Below are positions 26,050 through 35,064 of a DNA stretch of 64,000 nucleotides, one piece after another (the stretch's first letter is position 1; each line of letters begins with the position of its first letter). Location of the stretch: NCBI RefSeq assembly GCF_013409045.1, contig NZ_JACCBT010000001.1:2542001-2606000 (forward strand), written 5' to 3'. The DNA is from Actinomadura citrea. Its GTDB lineage: Bacteria; Actinomycetota; Actinomycetes; Streptosporangiales; Streptosporangiaceae. The translations under genes and the position numbers were made by a program. The notes under the pieces were generated by a model. That model searched no databases and was not told the DNA's origin. It worked only from the letters and a program-made list of their open reading frames with translations.

Positions 26050-27201
26050 ATGACCGAGACCCACCCCGCCGCGGTGCGCGACGATCCGGCCCGCGCGGTC
26101 CCCGCGATCGAGCTCGCGGGAGTCGAGAAGGACTACCACGCCTACGGCGAGACCGTGGCGGCGGTCCGCGGCGTCGACCTGTCGATCGCGGAAGGGGAGT
26201 TCTTCTCCCTGCTCGGCCCGTCCGGATGCGGCAAGACGACGACCATGCGCATGATCGCCGGCTTCGAGGAGCCGACGGCGGGGCGGGTCCGGCTGCGCGG
26301 GCAGGACGTCACGGACGTGCCACCCAACAGGCGCGACGTGAACATGGTGTTCCAGTCGTACGCGCTCTTCCCCCACATGAGCGTCTTCGAGAACGTCGCG
26401 TTCGGCCTGCGCCGGCGCGGCGTTCCGAAGGCGCACCTCACGCGGCGGGTGGGGGAGATGCTGGAGATCGTCGATCTGGCGGGACGGGAGAGGCGCCGTC
26501 CCGCCGAGCTGTCCGGCGGCCAGCAGCAGCGGGTCGCGCTGGCCCGGGCGCTGGTCAACGAGCCGCGGGCGCTGCTGCTGGACGAGCCGCTCGGCGCCCT
26601 CGACCTGAAGCTGCGCCAGGCGATGCAGGTCGAGTTGAAGCGGATCCAGCGGGGGGTCGGCGTCACGTTCGTGTACGTGACGCACGACCAGGGCGAGGCG
26701 CTGACGATGTCGGACCGCATCGCCGTCATGAACGACGGGGTGATCGAGCAGCTCGGCACGCCGCGGGAGATCTACGAGCATCCCGCGACGCGGTTCGTGG
26801 CCGGGTTCATCGGGACGTCCAACCTGCTGGACGGGGAGGTCACCGGGACGGGGCCGGGCGGCGCGGTGCTCTCCCACGGCCCGGACGGGCGGATCGAGGT
26901 CCCGTTGCGCGACGGCCGGGAGGCCGTCGAGGGGGAGCGGGTGGAGCTGACCGTCCGCCCAGAGAAGATCGGCATCGGGCCGGACAAGCCGGGGGACGGG
27001 CAGTGCGCCCTCCGGGGAACCGTGACCGAGGTCGTGTACCTCGGGACGTCGACGAACTACAACATCACCACCTCCGCCGGCGCCGACGTCGTCGTGTTCC
27101 TGCAGAACGCGACGTCCGCCGACGACATCGCCGTGCGCGGCGACAGCGTCTGGCTGTCGTGGGATCCGCGCCACTCGTACGCGATAGGAGCCCCGCAGTG
27201 A
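26050..27201 (+). CDS. potA: Polyamine ABC transporter ATP-binding protein
   Basis: PotA-type ATPase, 383 aa: Walker A GPSGCGKT at 56-63, signature LSGGQ at 154-158, Walker B LLLDEP at 175-180, then a C-terminal TOBE domain (about 310-378). It energises uptake of putrescine or spermidine. It starts 37 bases after the dehydrogenase stop with AAGGAAG at 26035-26041. Its stop overlaps the potD GTG (GTGA). Confidence 0.92.
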   Translation: MTETHPAAVRDDPARAVPAIELAGVEKDYHAYGETVAAVRGVDLSIAEGEFFSLLGPSGCGKTTTMRMIAGFEEPTAGRVRLRGQDVTDVPPNRRDVNMVFQSYALFPHMSVFENVAFGLRRRGVPKAHLTRRVGEMLEIVDLAGRERRRPAELSGGQQQRVALARALVNEPRALLLDEPLGALDLKLRQAMQVELKRIQRGVGVTFVYVTHDQGEALTMSDRIAVMNDGVIEQLGTPREIYEHPATRFVAGFIGTSNLLDGEVTGTGPGGAVLSHGPDGRIEVPLRDGREAVEGERVELTVRPEKIGIGPDKPGDGQCALRGTVTEVVYLGTSTNYNITTSAGADVVVFLQNATSADDIAVRGDSVWLSWDPRHSYAIGAPQ

Positions 27202-28451
27202 GCCAGTTCGACCCCGCTTTCCTCCGCGGACTCACAAGGCCGCGTCTGGCACGTTCCGACGCGGGCGGTCCGGCCCGCCGCGACGTCCTGAGGCTGATGG
27301 GCGCGGCGGGCGCCGGGCTCGCCCTGTCGGCGTGCGGGGTGAAGGGGCAGGGCGGCAAGGAGAAGGTCAGCCAGAGCGACGTCGAGAAGTACTGGGCGGG
27401 CAAGACCGGGAGCGGTCGGCTCAACTGGGCGAACTGGCCGGGCTACATGCAGGACGACCGGGAGACCATCAAGGCGTTCGAGAAGGAGACGGGCGTCAAG
27501 GTCACCTACAAGGAGGTCATCCAGGAGATGGCCCCGTGGTTCGGCAAGATCCAGGCGCCGCTGGCCGCCGGGCAGTCCATCGGCTTCGACCTGATGGTGA
27601 TGACGAACGGGATCCAGCTGGAGCAGTGCCGCCAGCTCGGCTACCTGGCGCCGCTCGACCTGTCGAAGCTGCCGAACTTCCAGGCGAACGCGGGCCCGTC
27701 GTTCAAGAACCCGTCCTACGACCCGGGCAACGCCTTCACGGTCCCCTACGAGTCCGGGGTCACCGGAATCGCGTACAACACCGAGTACGTGAAGGAGGAG
27801 ATCACCAGCATCGCCCAGCTGTTCGACCCGAAGTACAAGGGCAAGGTCGGCATGATGGGCGACTCGCAGGAGCTCGGGAACTTCGGGATGTTCCTGCTCG
27901 GCATCGACCCGGAGAAGTCGACGAAGGCGGACTGGGAGAAGGCCGCCGCCAAGCTGCGCGAGCAGCGCGACAAGGGCATCGTCCGCAAGTACTACAGCCA
28001 GGACTACGTCGACGCCGTCAGCAAGGGCGACGTGTGGATGACCATGGCGTGGTCCGGGGACGTATACAGCCTGACCAGCCCGGACGTGAAGTTCGTGGTG
28101 CCCAGGGAAGGCGGCACGATCTGGACCGACAACCTGTGCGTCCCGAAGACCGCCGAGAACCCGGTGGACGCGCTGACCCTCATGAACTGGCTCTACCTCC
28201 CGGAGAACAACGCGCCGCTGACCGAGTTCATCAACTACATGCCGCCGATCCCGGCCACCCAGAAGCTCATCGCGCAGAAGGCGGAGCAGGCCGGCGGCGC
28301 GGACAAGAAGGACCTCACCCGGCTCAGCACCAGCCCGCTGGTCTTCCCGTCGCAGGCCGACCTGGCCCGGCTGCGGCACTACCGGCGGCTCACGCAGGCC
28401 GAGGAGACCGAGTACCAGAAGATCTTCGAGCCGATCTCCAAGGGATCGTGA
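27198..28451 (+). CDS. potD: Polyamine-binding lipoprotein (PotD-like)
   Basis: Solute-binding protein of the spermidine/putrescine family, 417 aa. The N-terminus combines an Arg-Arg motif (ARRDVLRLMGAAGAG) with a lipobox ending LSAC, so it is likely a Tat-exported lipoprotein. Body motifs are NWPGYM, FEKETGVKVTYKE and VPYESGVTGIAYNTEYV. It delivers polyamine to PotB/PotC. GTG 27198 overlaps potA; its stop overlaps the potB ATG by one base. Confidence 0.9.
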   Translation: MSQFDPAFLRGLTRPRLARSDAGGPARRDVLRLMGAAGAGLALSACGVKGQGGKEKVSQSDVEKYWAGKTGSGRLNWANWPGYMQDDRETIKAFEKETGVKVTYKEVIQEMAPWFGKIQAPLAAGQSIGFDLMVMTNGIQLEQCRQLGYLAPLDLSKLPNFQANAGPSFKNPSYDPGNAFTVPYESGVTGIAYNTEYVKEEITSIAQLFDPKYKGKVGMMGDSQELGNFGMFLLGIDPEKSTKADWEKAAAKLREQRDKGIVRKYYSQDYVDAVSKGDVWMTMAWSGDVYSLTSPDVKFVVPREGGTIWTDNLCVPKTAENPVDALTLMNWLYLPENNAPLTEFINYMPPIPATQKLIAQKAEQAGGADKKDLTRLSTSPLVFPSQADLARLRHYRRLTQAEETEYQKIFEPISKGS

Positions 28452-29314
28452 TGGCGGGGGTGCGGGGACGGCTCGCGCCGTACCTCATGATCCTGCCGGG
28501 CGGGCTGTGGCTGGCGGTGTTCTTCCTCGTCCCGATGGTGCTCATGGTGTCCCTGTCGCTGCAGACCGGGAACCTCATCGACGGCTTCCAGCAGACGCTG
28601 CACTGGCAGAACTACACCGACGGCTTCGGCACCTACGGCGACAAGTTCGTCCGGTCGCTCTGGTACGGGCTGGTCGCGACGATCGCGTGCATCGTGCTCG
28701 CCTACCCGGCCGCGTACTGGATCGCGTTCCGCGGCGGGCGCGCCAAGTCGACGTACCTGTTCCTGCTCCTGCTCCCGTACTTCGTCTCGTTCATCCTGCG
28801 GACGGTGTCATGGAAGCTCGTCCTCACCGACAACGGGCCGATCCTCGGGCCGCTGCGCGACCACGGCGTCCTGCCGGAGGGCTTCCACGTCCTCGACACC
28901 GGGGTCGCGGTGGTGTCGGGGCTCGCCTACAACTTCCTGCCGTTCATGGTCCTGCCGATCTACGTGGCGCTCGAGCGCATCGACCCGCGCGTGGTGGAGG
29001 CGGCCTACGACCTGTACGCGAGCCGCGCGCAGGCGTTCCTGCGGGTCATCCTGCCGCTGTCGCTGCCCGGCGTGTTCGCCGGCGTGATCATGACGTTCGT
29101 GCCGGTGTCGTCGGACTACGTCAACGCCGAGGTGCTGGGCGGCCCGCAGAACACCATGATCGGCAACGTCATCCAGACCGAGTACTTCAACAACAGCGCC
29201 TACCCGACGGCGTCCGCGCTGTCGTTCACGCTGATGGCGGTCCTGCTCGTCGGCATCTTCGCCTATGCCCGCACACTCGGCACGCAGGACGTCCTGGAGG
29301 CGGCGGGACGATGA
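28451..29314 (+). CDS. potB: Polyamine ABC transporter permease (PotB-like)
   Basis: A 287-aa inner-membrane permease with six predicted TM helices. The EAA loop is visible as VVEAAYDLYASRAQAFLRVILPLSLPG. It pairs with PotC downstream; the ATG at 28451 shares a base with the potD stop and its own stop overlaps potC by four bases (ATGA). Confidence 0.92.
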   Translation: MAGVRGRLAPYLMILPGGLWLAVFFLVPMVLMVSLSLQTGNLIDGFQQTLHWQNYTDGFGTYGDKFVRSLWYGLVATIACIVLAYPAAYWIAFRGGRAKSTYLFLLLLPYFVSFILRTVSWKLVLTDNGPILGPLRDHGVLPEGFHVLDTGVAVVSGLAYNFLPFMVLPIYVALERIDPRVVEAAYDLYASRAQAFLRVILPLSLPGVFAGVIMTFVPVSSDYVNAEVLGGPQNTMIGNVIQTEYFNNSAYPTASALSFTLMAVLLVGIFAYARTLGTQDVLEAAGR

Positions 29315-30150
29315 CGACGCACACCAAGGCCCCGGTGACGCTCACCAAGACCCCGCAGCGGCGGCGGCCCCGCAGGCGCCGGATCTCCGGCCTGCACCTC
29401 TACACCCTCGTGCTGATCGCGTGGCTGATCCTGCCGATCGCGATCATGATCCTGTTCGGGTTCAACGACACCCGAAGCAAGCAGAACTTCCAGTGGCAGG
29501 GCTTCACGCTCAGGTGGTACGCGCACCTGTTCGACAAGAGCGACCTCACCGCGGCCGTCGTCAACTCGCTGACGATCGCGCTGCTCAGCACGCTGATCAC
29601 CACGGTCATCGGGACGTTCGCGGGCCTCGCGCTCGGCCGGTACCGGTTCCGCGGGAAGGGCTCGACGAACCTCGTGCTGTTCATGGCGATCTCCTGTCCG
29701 GAGATCGTGATGGGCGCGTCGCTGCTGTCGATGTTCGTCACGTTCAACCTGCCGCGCGGCTACCTGACGATCCTCCTCGCGCACGTGATGTTCTCGATCG
29801 CGTTCGTGGCCGTGACGGTCCGGGCCCGCGTCGTCGGGCTCGATCCCGCGGTGGAGGAGGCGGCGCAGGACCTCGGCGCGGGCCCCTGGACGCGGTTCCG
29901 CCTGGTCACCCTGCCGATGATCATGCCGGGGGTGCTGGCGGGGGCGCTGCTGGCGTTCGTGCTGTCCATCGACGACTTCGTCATCACCAACTTCACCAGC
30001 GGCGCCACCGTCACGTTCCCGCTGTGGATCTACGGCTCCACCAGGACGGGGACGCCGCCGCAGGTCAACGTGATGGGGACGCTCATCTTCGCGGTCGGCG
30101 TGCTGATCGCGGTGGTGTCGGCGCGGCGCAGCATCCGCGCGCGAACGTGA
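29311..30150 (+). CDS. potC: Polyamine ABC transporter permease (PotC-like)
   Basis: A 279-aa permease with six predicted TM helices and the EAA loop VEEAAQDLGAGPWTRFRLVTLPMIMPG. The LSIDDFVITNFTSG segment is typical of PotC/YdcV. A basic N-tail (PQRRRPRRRRIS) lies in the cytoplasm. It overlaps potB (ATGA) and the FAD oxidoreductase gene (GTGA). Confidence 0.92.
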   Translation: MTTHTKAPVTLTKTPQRRRPRRRRISGLHLYTLVLIAWLILPIAIMILFGFNDTRSKQNFQWQGFTLRWYAHLFDKSDLTAAVVNSLTIALLSTLITTVIGTFAGLALGRYRFRGKGSTNLVLFMAISCPEIVMGASLLSMFVTFNLPRGYLTILLAHVMFSIAFVAVTVRARVVGLDPAVEEAAQDLGAGPWTRFRLVTLPMIMPGVLAGALLAFVLSIDDFVITNFTSGATVTFPLWIYGSTRTGTPPQVNVMGTLIFAVGVLIAVVSARRSIRART

Positions 30151-31592
30151 ACGTCGCCGCGTCGCTCGCCGGCGCCGCCCCGGAGCCGTTCTGGCTCCAG
30201 GACCCGGCCCGCCCCGGCGCGGGCCCGGCGCTGTCCGGCGCGCTGAGGTGCGACCTCGCCGTCGTCGGCGGGGGGTACAGCGGCCTGTGGACGGCGCTGC
30301 TCGCCAAGGAGCGCGACCCGTCCCTGGACGTGGTCGTGGTGGAGGCCGGCCGGATCGGCGCCGCCGCGTCCGGACGCAACGGCGGGTTCTGCGCCGCCAG
30401 CCTCACCCACGGTCTGGAGAACGGCCTCGGGCGCTGGCCGGACGACGTCCACGCGCTCGAACGCCTCGGCTGGGACAACCTGCGCGCGATCGCCGAGACC
30501 CTGACCCGCCACGGCATCGACGCCGAATGGGAGCCGACGGGGGAGATGAGCGTCGCCACCGAGGAATGGCAGGTGCCCGCGCTCCAGGAGGCGGCGGAGA
30601 AGGCCTACGAGCACGGCTGGGAACCGATCATGCTCGGCCCGGAGGCGGTCCGCGCGGAGGTCGACTCGCCCACCTACCTCGCGGGCCTGTGGGACCGCGA
30701 CGCCGTCGCCATGGTGCACCCGGCGAAGCTCGCCTGGGGCCTGGCGGCGGCGTGCCGCGCCCTCGGCGTCCGCGTCTTCGAGAACACCCGCGTCACCGCG
30801 CTGCGCCCCGATGCCCGCCGGCTCCGGCTGACGGCCGCCGCGCCCCCGCGGCGAGGCGACCGGGCACCCCGCCCGCTCGGGACGGTCACCGCCCGGAACG
30901 TCGCCCTGGGGACCGGTGCCTTCCCACCGATCCTGCGGCGCCTGCGCAACTACGTCGTCCCTGTGTACGACTACGCCCTCGTCACCGAGCCGCTCACCCC
31001 CGCGCAACGCGAGGCCATCGGATGGCGGCACCGGCAAGGGCTCGGCGACAGCGCAAACCAGTTCCACTACTACCGGCTGACCGCCGACGACCGGATCCTG
31101 TGGGGCGGCTACGACGCCGTCTACCACTTCGGCAACGGAATGCGTCCCGGCCTGGAACGGCGTCCCTCCACGTACGCGACCCTGGCCCGGCACTTCTTCA
31201 CGACGTTCCCGCAACTGGAGGGCGTGCGCTTCACCCATGCCTGGGGCGGCGTCATCGACACGTGCAGCCGCTTCTGCGCCTTCTACGGGACGGCCTACGA
31301 CGGCAGGCTCGCGTACGCGGCGGGTTACACCGGCCTCGGGGTCGGCGCCACCCGCTTCGGAGCGGACGTCATGCTCGACCTCCTGCGCGTCGGACTCGCG
31401 CCCGGCGAGGAGACCGAACGGACACGGCTGGCGATGGTGCGCTCCAGGCCCGTCCCGTTCCCGCCCGAGCCGCTGCGCTACGGCGTCATCGAGCTGACCC
31501 GGCGCGAGATCGCCCGCGCGGACCGCAACGCGGGACGCCGCGGCCTCTGGCTTCGCACCCTCGACCGCATGGGCCTCGGCTTCGACTCCTGA
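30147..31592 (+). CDS. FAD-dependent amine oxidoreductase (PuuB/DAO family)
   Basis: A 481-aa flavoenzyme of the D-amino-acid-oxidase fold. The ADP-binding motif is VVGGGYSGLWTA (41-46 GGGYSG) followed by VVVVEAGRIGAAASGRNGGF, as in gamma-glutamylputrescine oxidase. The C-terminal FAD contact GYTGLGVGATRFGADVM is also seen. In this operon it most likely oxidises a polyamine or derivative to the aldehyde used by the dehydrogenase. GTG 30147 overlaps potC by four bases. Direct putrescine oxidation versus glutamylated substrate is undecided, since no glutamate-putrescine ligase is nearby. Confidence 0.88.
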   Translation: MNVAASLAGAAPEPFWLQDPARPGAGPALSGALRCDLAVVGGGYSGLWTALLAKERDPSLDVVVVEAGRIGAAASGRNGGFCAASLTHGLENGLGRWPDDVHALERLGWDNLRAIAETLTRHGIDAEWEPTGEMSVATEEWQVPALQEAAEKAYEHGWEPIMLGPEAVRAEVDSPTYLAGLWDRDAVAMVHPAKLAWGLAAACRALGVRVFENTRVTALRPDARRLRLTAAAPPRRGDRAPRPLGTVTARNVALGTGAFPPILRRLRNYVVPVYDYALVTEPLTPAQREAIGWRHRQGLGDSANQFHYYRLTADDRILWGGYDAVYHFGNGMRPGLERRPSTYATLARHFFTTFPQLEGVRFTHAWGGVIDTCSRFCAFYGTAYDGRLAYAAGYTGLGVGATRFGADVMLDLLRVGLAPGEETERTRLAMVRSRPVPFPPEPLRYGVIELTRREIARADRNAGRRGLWLRTLDRMGLGFDS

Positions 31593-31610
31593 CCCTGAGG
31601 GGAGGGGGGA

Positions 31611-32129
31611 TCAGTCCGGCGACTCTTCGACCGTGCCGAAGATGACCGACGAGACCTCCAGGTAGAGCTGCTCCGGGTACGGCATGAAACCGACGTTGCG
31701 GAGCGCCTGCTTCTGGCCCGCGGACTCCATCACGAACTCGCCGTAGCCGAAGATCCGCCCGAGCACCGAGCGGTTCAGCGCGATGTCGGTGACCTTGGCG
31801 AGCGGCATCATCGCGACGTTGCGGTTGAGGACCCCGTTGACGACCATCACCCGGTGCTCGGTGACCAGGAAGAAGTCCACCGACCAGGCGATCACCTTCC
31901 AGGCCAGGTAGCAGACGGTGATCAGCCAGAGCCACCAGATCCAGATCTGCCCGCTGACCGCGCTCGCCGCACCGCACGCGATGAGCCCGGCGACGACGAC
32001 CGCCACCGGCAGCAGCAGGACGGCGGGATGCCGCCGCACCGCGATGACACGGCCCTCGTAGGACATCAGATACTTGTCGACGGTCCGCGACGAGGTGTCG
32101 CGGTGCACCATCATGTCCTGCAGATTCAC
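31611..32129 (-). CDS. PH-domain (bPH2-like) membrane protein
   Basis: A 172-aa protein with two adjacent TM helices (VLLLPVAVVVAGLIACG and IWIWWLWLITVCYLAW) followed by a bacterial PH-like domain (DFFLVTEHRVMVVNGVLNRNVAMMPLAKVTDIAL). Function of the family is unknown. GTG 32129 has GAGGA nine bases upstream; ATGs at 32114 and 32111 are alternatives. It is convergent with the polyamine operon. Confidence 0.82.
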   Translation of the reverse strand: MNLQDMMVHRDTSSRTVDKYLMSYEGRVIAVRRHPAVLLLPVAVVVAGLIACGAASAVSGQIWIWWLWLITVCYLAWKVIAWSVDFFLVTEHRVMVVNGVLNRNVAMMPLAKVTDIALNRSVLGRIFGYGEFVMESAGQKQALRNVGFMPYPEQLYLEVSSVIFGTVEESPD

Positions 32130-32257
32130 GGCGGCGTCCTCGTCATGATCCGGGTGGGTCAACCGTAGCCGACGCGGCACCGGCGGTGCAGGGGCCCGCA
32201 CGGTAAGGGCCCCGGCTCCGCGCGGGGCCTTGTCGGACGCGGATCCGTTCGCCGATC

Positions 32258-32887
32258 ATGGTCTTCATGGACGGCGACGCCGAGAATCCGCAGGAGCCCG
32301 GCAAGCCGCGCGGCGAGTTCGCGCCCGATGTGACCGGACGCCCCATCTGGCGGCTGCTGCTGAGGGGCCTCGGCGTGTACCTGCCCGGCTGGGAGATGCC
32401 CGCGGGCGCGCTGGGCGTCCGGGACGGGGCGCCTCCGGCGGGGTTCGGCCCGCCCGCCTATCTGAACGGCGACGCCGGCTTCGGCGTCCAGGTCCCCGAC
32501 CGCCGCCGGGGCCTGGAGCCGGACCGCGAGATCTACGTCCGCGGGCGGGAGAACCCGAGCTTCGGGATCGTCGTCGCGGGCCCGTCGGCGGCGATCGGCA
32601 GCCGCGTCGTGGACGCCGCGGTGCTGATGCGGTTCGCGCGGCGGCTGACGTTCGAGGAGCTCGTCGACACCGGCGACGCCGACTCCGTCCCGTACGCGGT
32701 GCGCGGTGCGCGGGCGGTGGAGAACGCGGTGTTCCTCGACCGCGCCGCCGGGATCGGCCTCTGCGTCGAGGCCGACCCGCGGACCGGCGCCCTGCGCTGC
32801 CCCCTGTACGTGCGCATCGGCGGCCCCGCGGAACGTTCCGTGCGGGCCTACGGGGCGGTGGCCCAGCCGGTGAGGTCCCACAGCTGA
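32258..32887 (+). CDS. Unrecognised 209-aa protein
   Basis: I do not recognise this protein. It has no signal peptide or TM helix and is rich in Gly, Ala, Arg and Pro. Codon use fits coding DNA and its start region (MVFMDGDAENPQEPGK) is acidic; ATG 32258 or 32267 could start it, without a clear ribosome site. Its 3' end overlaps the oppositely oriented gene ending at 32848 by 40 bp. Confidence 0.55.
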   Translation: MVFMDGDAENPQEPGKPRGEFAPDVTGRPIWRLLLRGLGVYLPGWEMPAGALGVRDGAPPAGFGPPAYLNGDAGFGVQVPDRRRGLEPDREIYVRGRENPSFGIVVAGPSAAIGSRVVDAAVLMRFARRLTFEELVDTGDADSVPYAVRGARAVENAVFLDRAAGIGLCVEADPRTGALRCPLYVRIGGPAERSVRAYGAVAQPVRSHS

Positions 32888-34044
32888 TGGGAGGGCAGCC
32901 GCCGCAGCCGGACGCTCGCGTCGGCCGGGTCCCAGAACACCTCGTCGCTCTCCAGCTCCAGCGACTGCGCGGCCGTCAGCACCGCGCACAGCAGCTCGTC
33001 GCGCGTCCGGACGGCCATGAGCGGGCCGATCTGCACGACGGCGCCAGAGCACTCCGCCAGCGTCCTCAGGAGCGACTTGAGGGCCGCCTCGTCCTCGGGC
33101 CCGCGCACGGCCTCCACTCCCGCGGGGACGCCCGGTTCCACCCGCGCGAGGCCCCGCCTGGCCTCGCCGCCGGAGGCGCCGTTGCCGGGCCGGGCACCGG
33201 CGCCCGCGGAGATGAGCAGGGCGCTGAACACGCCCGCCAGGTCCTCGCTGGCGTGCCCGCCGAGGAAGTAGCGGCGGCGCTCCGGTGAGCCGGGCGTGCC
33301 GTTCGGGCCCTCGGCCGTGCGGAACCGCACCGCCAGCCGGCTGGCGCGCACGCACCGCTCGTACATGTCGCTGAGGATGTCCTCGAGCTGCTCGTCGCGC
33401 GTCCACAGCCGCCCCGTCGCGGTGACGGCGTCGCCGTGGGCGCGGGGACGCCCGGTGAGCGCCGCCGTGACGGTGTCGTCGAGCTCGCCCTCGGTGAACT
33501 GCAGCAGCTCGGCGACGACGTCCTCGACGTCCTCCAGGGTGCGGGTGAGGGCGCGCTGCAGCTCCAGGATCTCCTCGCCGCCGCGCTCCAGGTCCGCGAG
33601 CCGGCCGAGCGCCTCGTCGACCTTGCCGTCGGCGGCCCCGCCGCCCGCACCGGTGGCGGCCCGCACCGACGTCTCGACCTCGCCGAGCTTGCGGCGCAGC
33701 GCGGCGAGGGTGATGCGCTGCTGCTCCAGCTCGTGCAGCCTGCCCGCCTGGGTCCGCAGGTAGTCGTCCGCCTGGTGGACGAGGCCCGCGAGCTCCTCCA
33801 CCTGCCCGGTGTTCTGCCGGAGCCGGGTGTCGAGCGCGGGCAGCACGTCCTGCTTGACCCGCGACAGCTCCGCGGTGAGCTGCTCGCCGACGGTGACCAG
33901 GACGTTGTTCTGCTTGGTGACCTGGTCGTTCAGCTCGTCGATCCGGCGGGTGAAGGCATGGGCCTGGTCCCGGCTCTGCTTGCCCGCGTACAGTTCGAGC
34001 GCCCCCACCACGACGCACATCACCACCAGGATGACCGTCGTCAT
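32848..34044 (-). CDS. Membrane-anchored coiled-coil protein, unknown function
   Basis: A 398-aa protein with an N-terminal TM helix (VILVVMCVVVGALELYA, residues 4-20), then about 200 residues of predicted coiled coil (for example DQVTKQNNVLVTVGEQLTAELSRVKQ) and a C-terminal globular part with FRTAEG, RRYFLGGHASEDLAGVFSALL and SHQLWDLTGWA. It is not recognised. It lies 174 bases downstream of the GlnH-like gene in the same direction, so it may extend the PknG operon or have its own promoter in a gap with AT-rich direct repeats. Confidence 0.75.
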   Translation of the reverse strand: MTTVILVVMCVVVGALELYAGKQSRDQAHAFTRRIDELNDQVTKQNNVLVTVGEQLTAELSRVKQDVLPALDTRLRQNTGQVEELAGLVHQADDYLRTQAGRLHELEQQRITLAALRRKLGEVETSVRAATGAGGGAADGKVDEALGRLADLERGGEEILELQRALTRTLEDVEDVVAELLQFTEGELDDTVTAALTGRPRAHGDAVTATGRLWTRDEQLEDILSDMYERCVRASRLAVRFRTAEGPNGTPGSPERRRYFLGGHASEDLAGVFSALLISAGAGARPGNGASGGEARRGLARVEPGVPAGVEAVRGPEDEAALKSLLRTLAECSGAVVQIGPLMAVRTRDELLCAVLTAAQSLELESDEVFWDPADASVRLRRLPSHQLWDLTGWATAP

Positions 34045-34097
34045 TGCACTCCTCGGGCGTGACGGTGATTACCGGAACGGGTTTTGATCGCGACCAT

Positions 34098-34131
34098 AAC
34101 TTACGATCACGTGCGCCGACCGGAACTTACG
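34098..34131. promoter_or_regulatory. Direct AACTTACG repeats upstream of coiled-coil gene
   Basis: AACTTACG occurs at 34098-34105 and 34124-34131, 26 bases apart, in the AT-richer gap before the gene starting at 34044. Such spaced repeats suggest a regulator site. Confidence 0.35.
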
Positions 34132-34218
34132 TAACCGACTGATCTCAGTGACCGGCCGGTCTCACCTGTCCTTCCCGTACCATTCCGTAACGCCTTCCGT
34201 GCTCTTCGTGACGGATTC

Positions 34219-35064
34219 TCAGACGCAGCCCTCGAATTGCGGGACGGTGGTGGTCACCCTCAGCCCGGCGGGGCGGAACCACGTGTCCAGCAGCCGCGCC
34301 GCGGTGCCGTCCTGGTACATCCGCGTGATCGCCTTGTTGACCGCCTCGCAGCCGTCGACGTCGCCCTTGCGGATGCCGACGCCGTAGGGCTCGTCGGTGA
34401 AGGGGGCGTTGACCAGCGTGAGACCGCCGCCGCCCCCGGACGCCTTCGCCGCGAGGCCCGCGAGGATCAGGTCGTCGGTCGAGACCGCGTCGAGCCGCCC
34501 CTCGGTGAGCTCGGTGAGGCAGCCGGCGTACCCGCTCGCCTCGACCGGCAACGCGGCGACGCCCTGCTCGTCGTGGACGCGCGGGAACGACACCGAACCC
34601 TGCACGCGGCAGAGCCGCCGCCCTTTCAGGCCGTCGATGTCGCGGATGGCGCGGGCTTCGGACCTGCGGACGAGAATGTCCTGGTGGGCCACATAGTAGG
34701 GACCCGCGAACGACACCTTCACCTTGCGTTCCGGCGTGATGGAATAGCTGGCCACCACGAGGTCGACGTCCCCGTCCTGGAGCATTTTCTCGCGGGTCGC
34801 CGACGTCACGCGCTTGAACGTCACGCCGCCGGGACTCACGCCCATCCGCCGGGCGACCTCTTTCGCGATGTCGACGTCGAATCCCGTGAAAGTGCCGTCC
34901 GCGCGCCGTTCGCCGAGTCCCGGCTGGTCGCCGTTCACGCCGATGACGAGAGCGTCCTTTCCGGCGACGGTGTCCTCACCGGCGTCGGCGATCCCGCACG
35001 CCGTTCCCGCGCCGAGGACGGCCGCCGCCGCGAGGACCGCCGCCGCGATGCGCCGCGCCGTCAC
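34219..35064 (-). CDS. GlnH-like amino-acid-binding lipoprotein
   Basis: Family-3 solute-binding protein, 281 aa. A signal peptide ends in the lipobox GAGTAC with lipidated Cys23. The fold is shown by GFDVDIAKEVARRMG, VDLVVASYSITPERKVKVSFAGPYY and LDAVSTDDLILAGLA. No cognate permease or ATPase is adjacent; instead it follows a GlnX-like gene with GTGA overlap, as GlnH follows GlnX in mycobacteria, where it signals extracellular Glu/Asp to PknG. A sensory role is therefore favoured over transport. GTG 35064 is chosen over 35073 because of the 4-bp overlap. Confidence 0.88.
   Translation of the reverse strand: MTARRIAAAVLAAAAVLGAGTACGIADAGEDTVAGKDALVIGVNGDQPGLGERRADGTFTGFDVDIAKEVARRMGVSPGGVTFKRVTSATREKMLQDGDVDLVVASYSITPERKVKVSFAGPYYVAHQDILVRRSEARAIRDIDGLKGRRLCRVQGSVSFPRVHDEQGVAALPVEASGYAGCLTELTEGRLDAVSTDDLILAGLAAKASGGGGGLTLVNAPFTDEPYGVGIRKGDVDGCEAVNKAITRMYQDGTAARLLDTWFRPAGLRVTTTVPQFEGCV

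Noticed and set aside
26226..28451. Long rightward open frame upstream of and fused to the PotD frame
   Set aside because: Its first half is an Arg/Gly/Ala-rich shadow of potA in another frame; PotD starts at GTG 27198.
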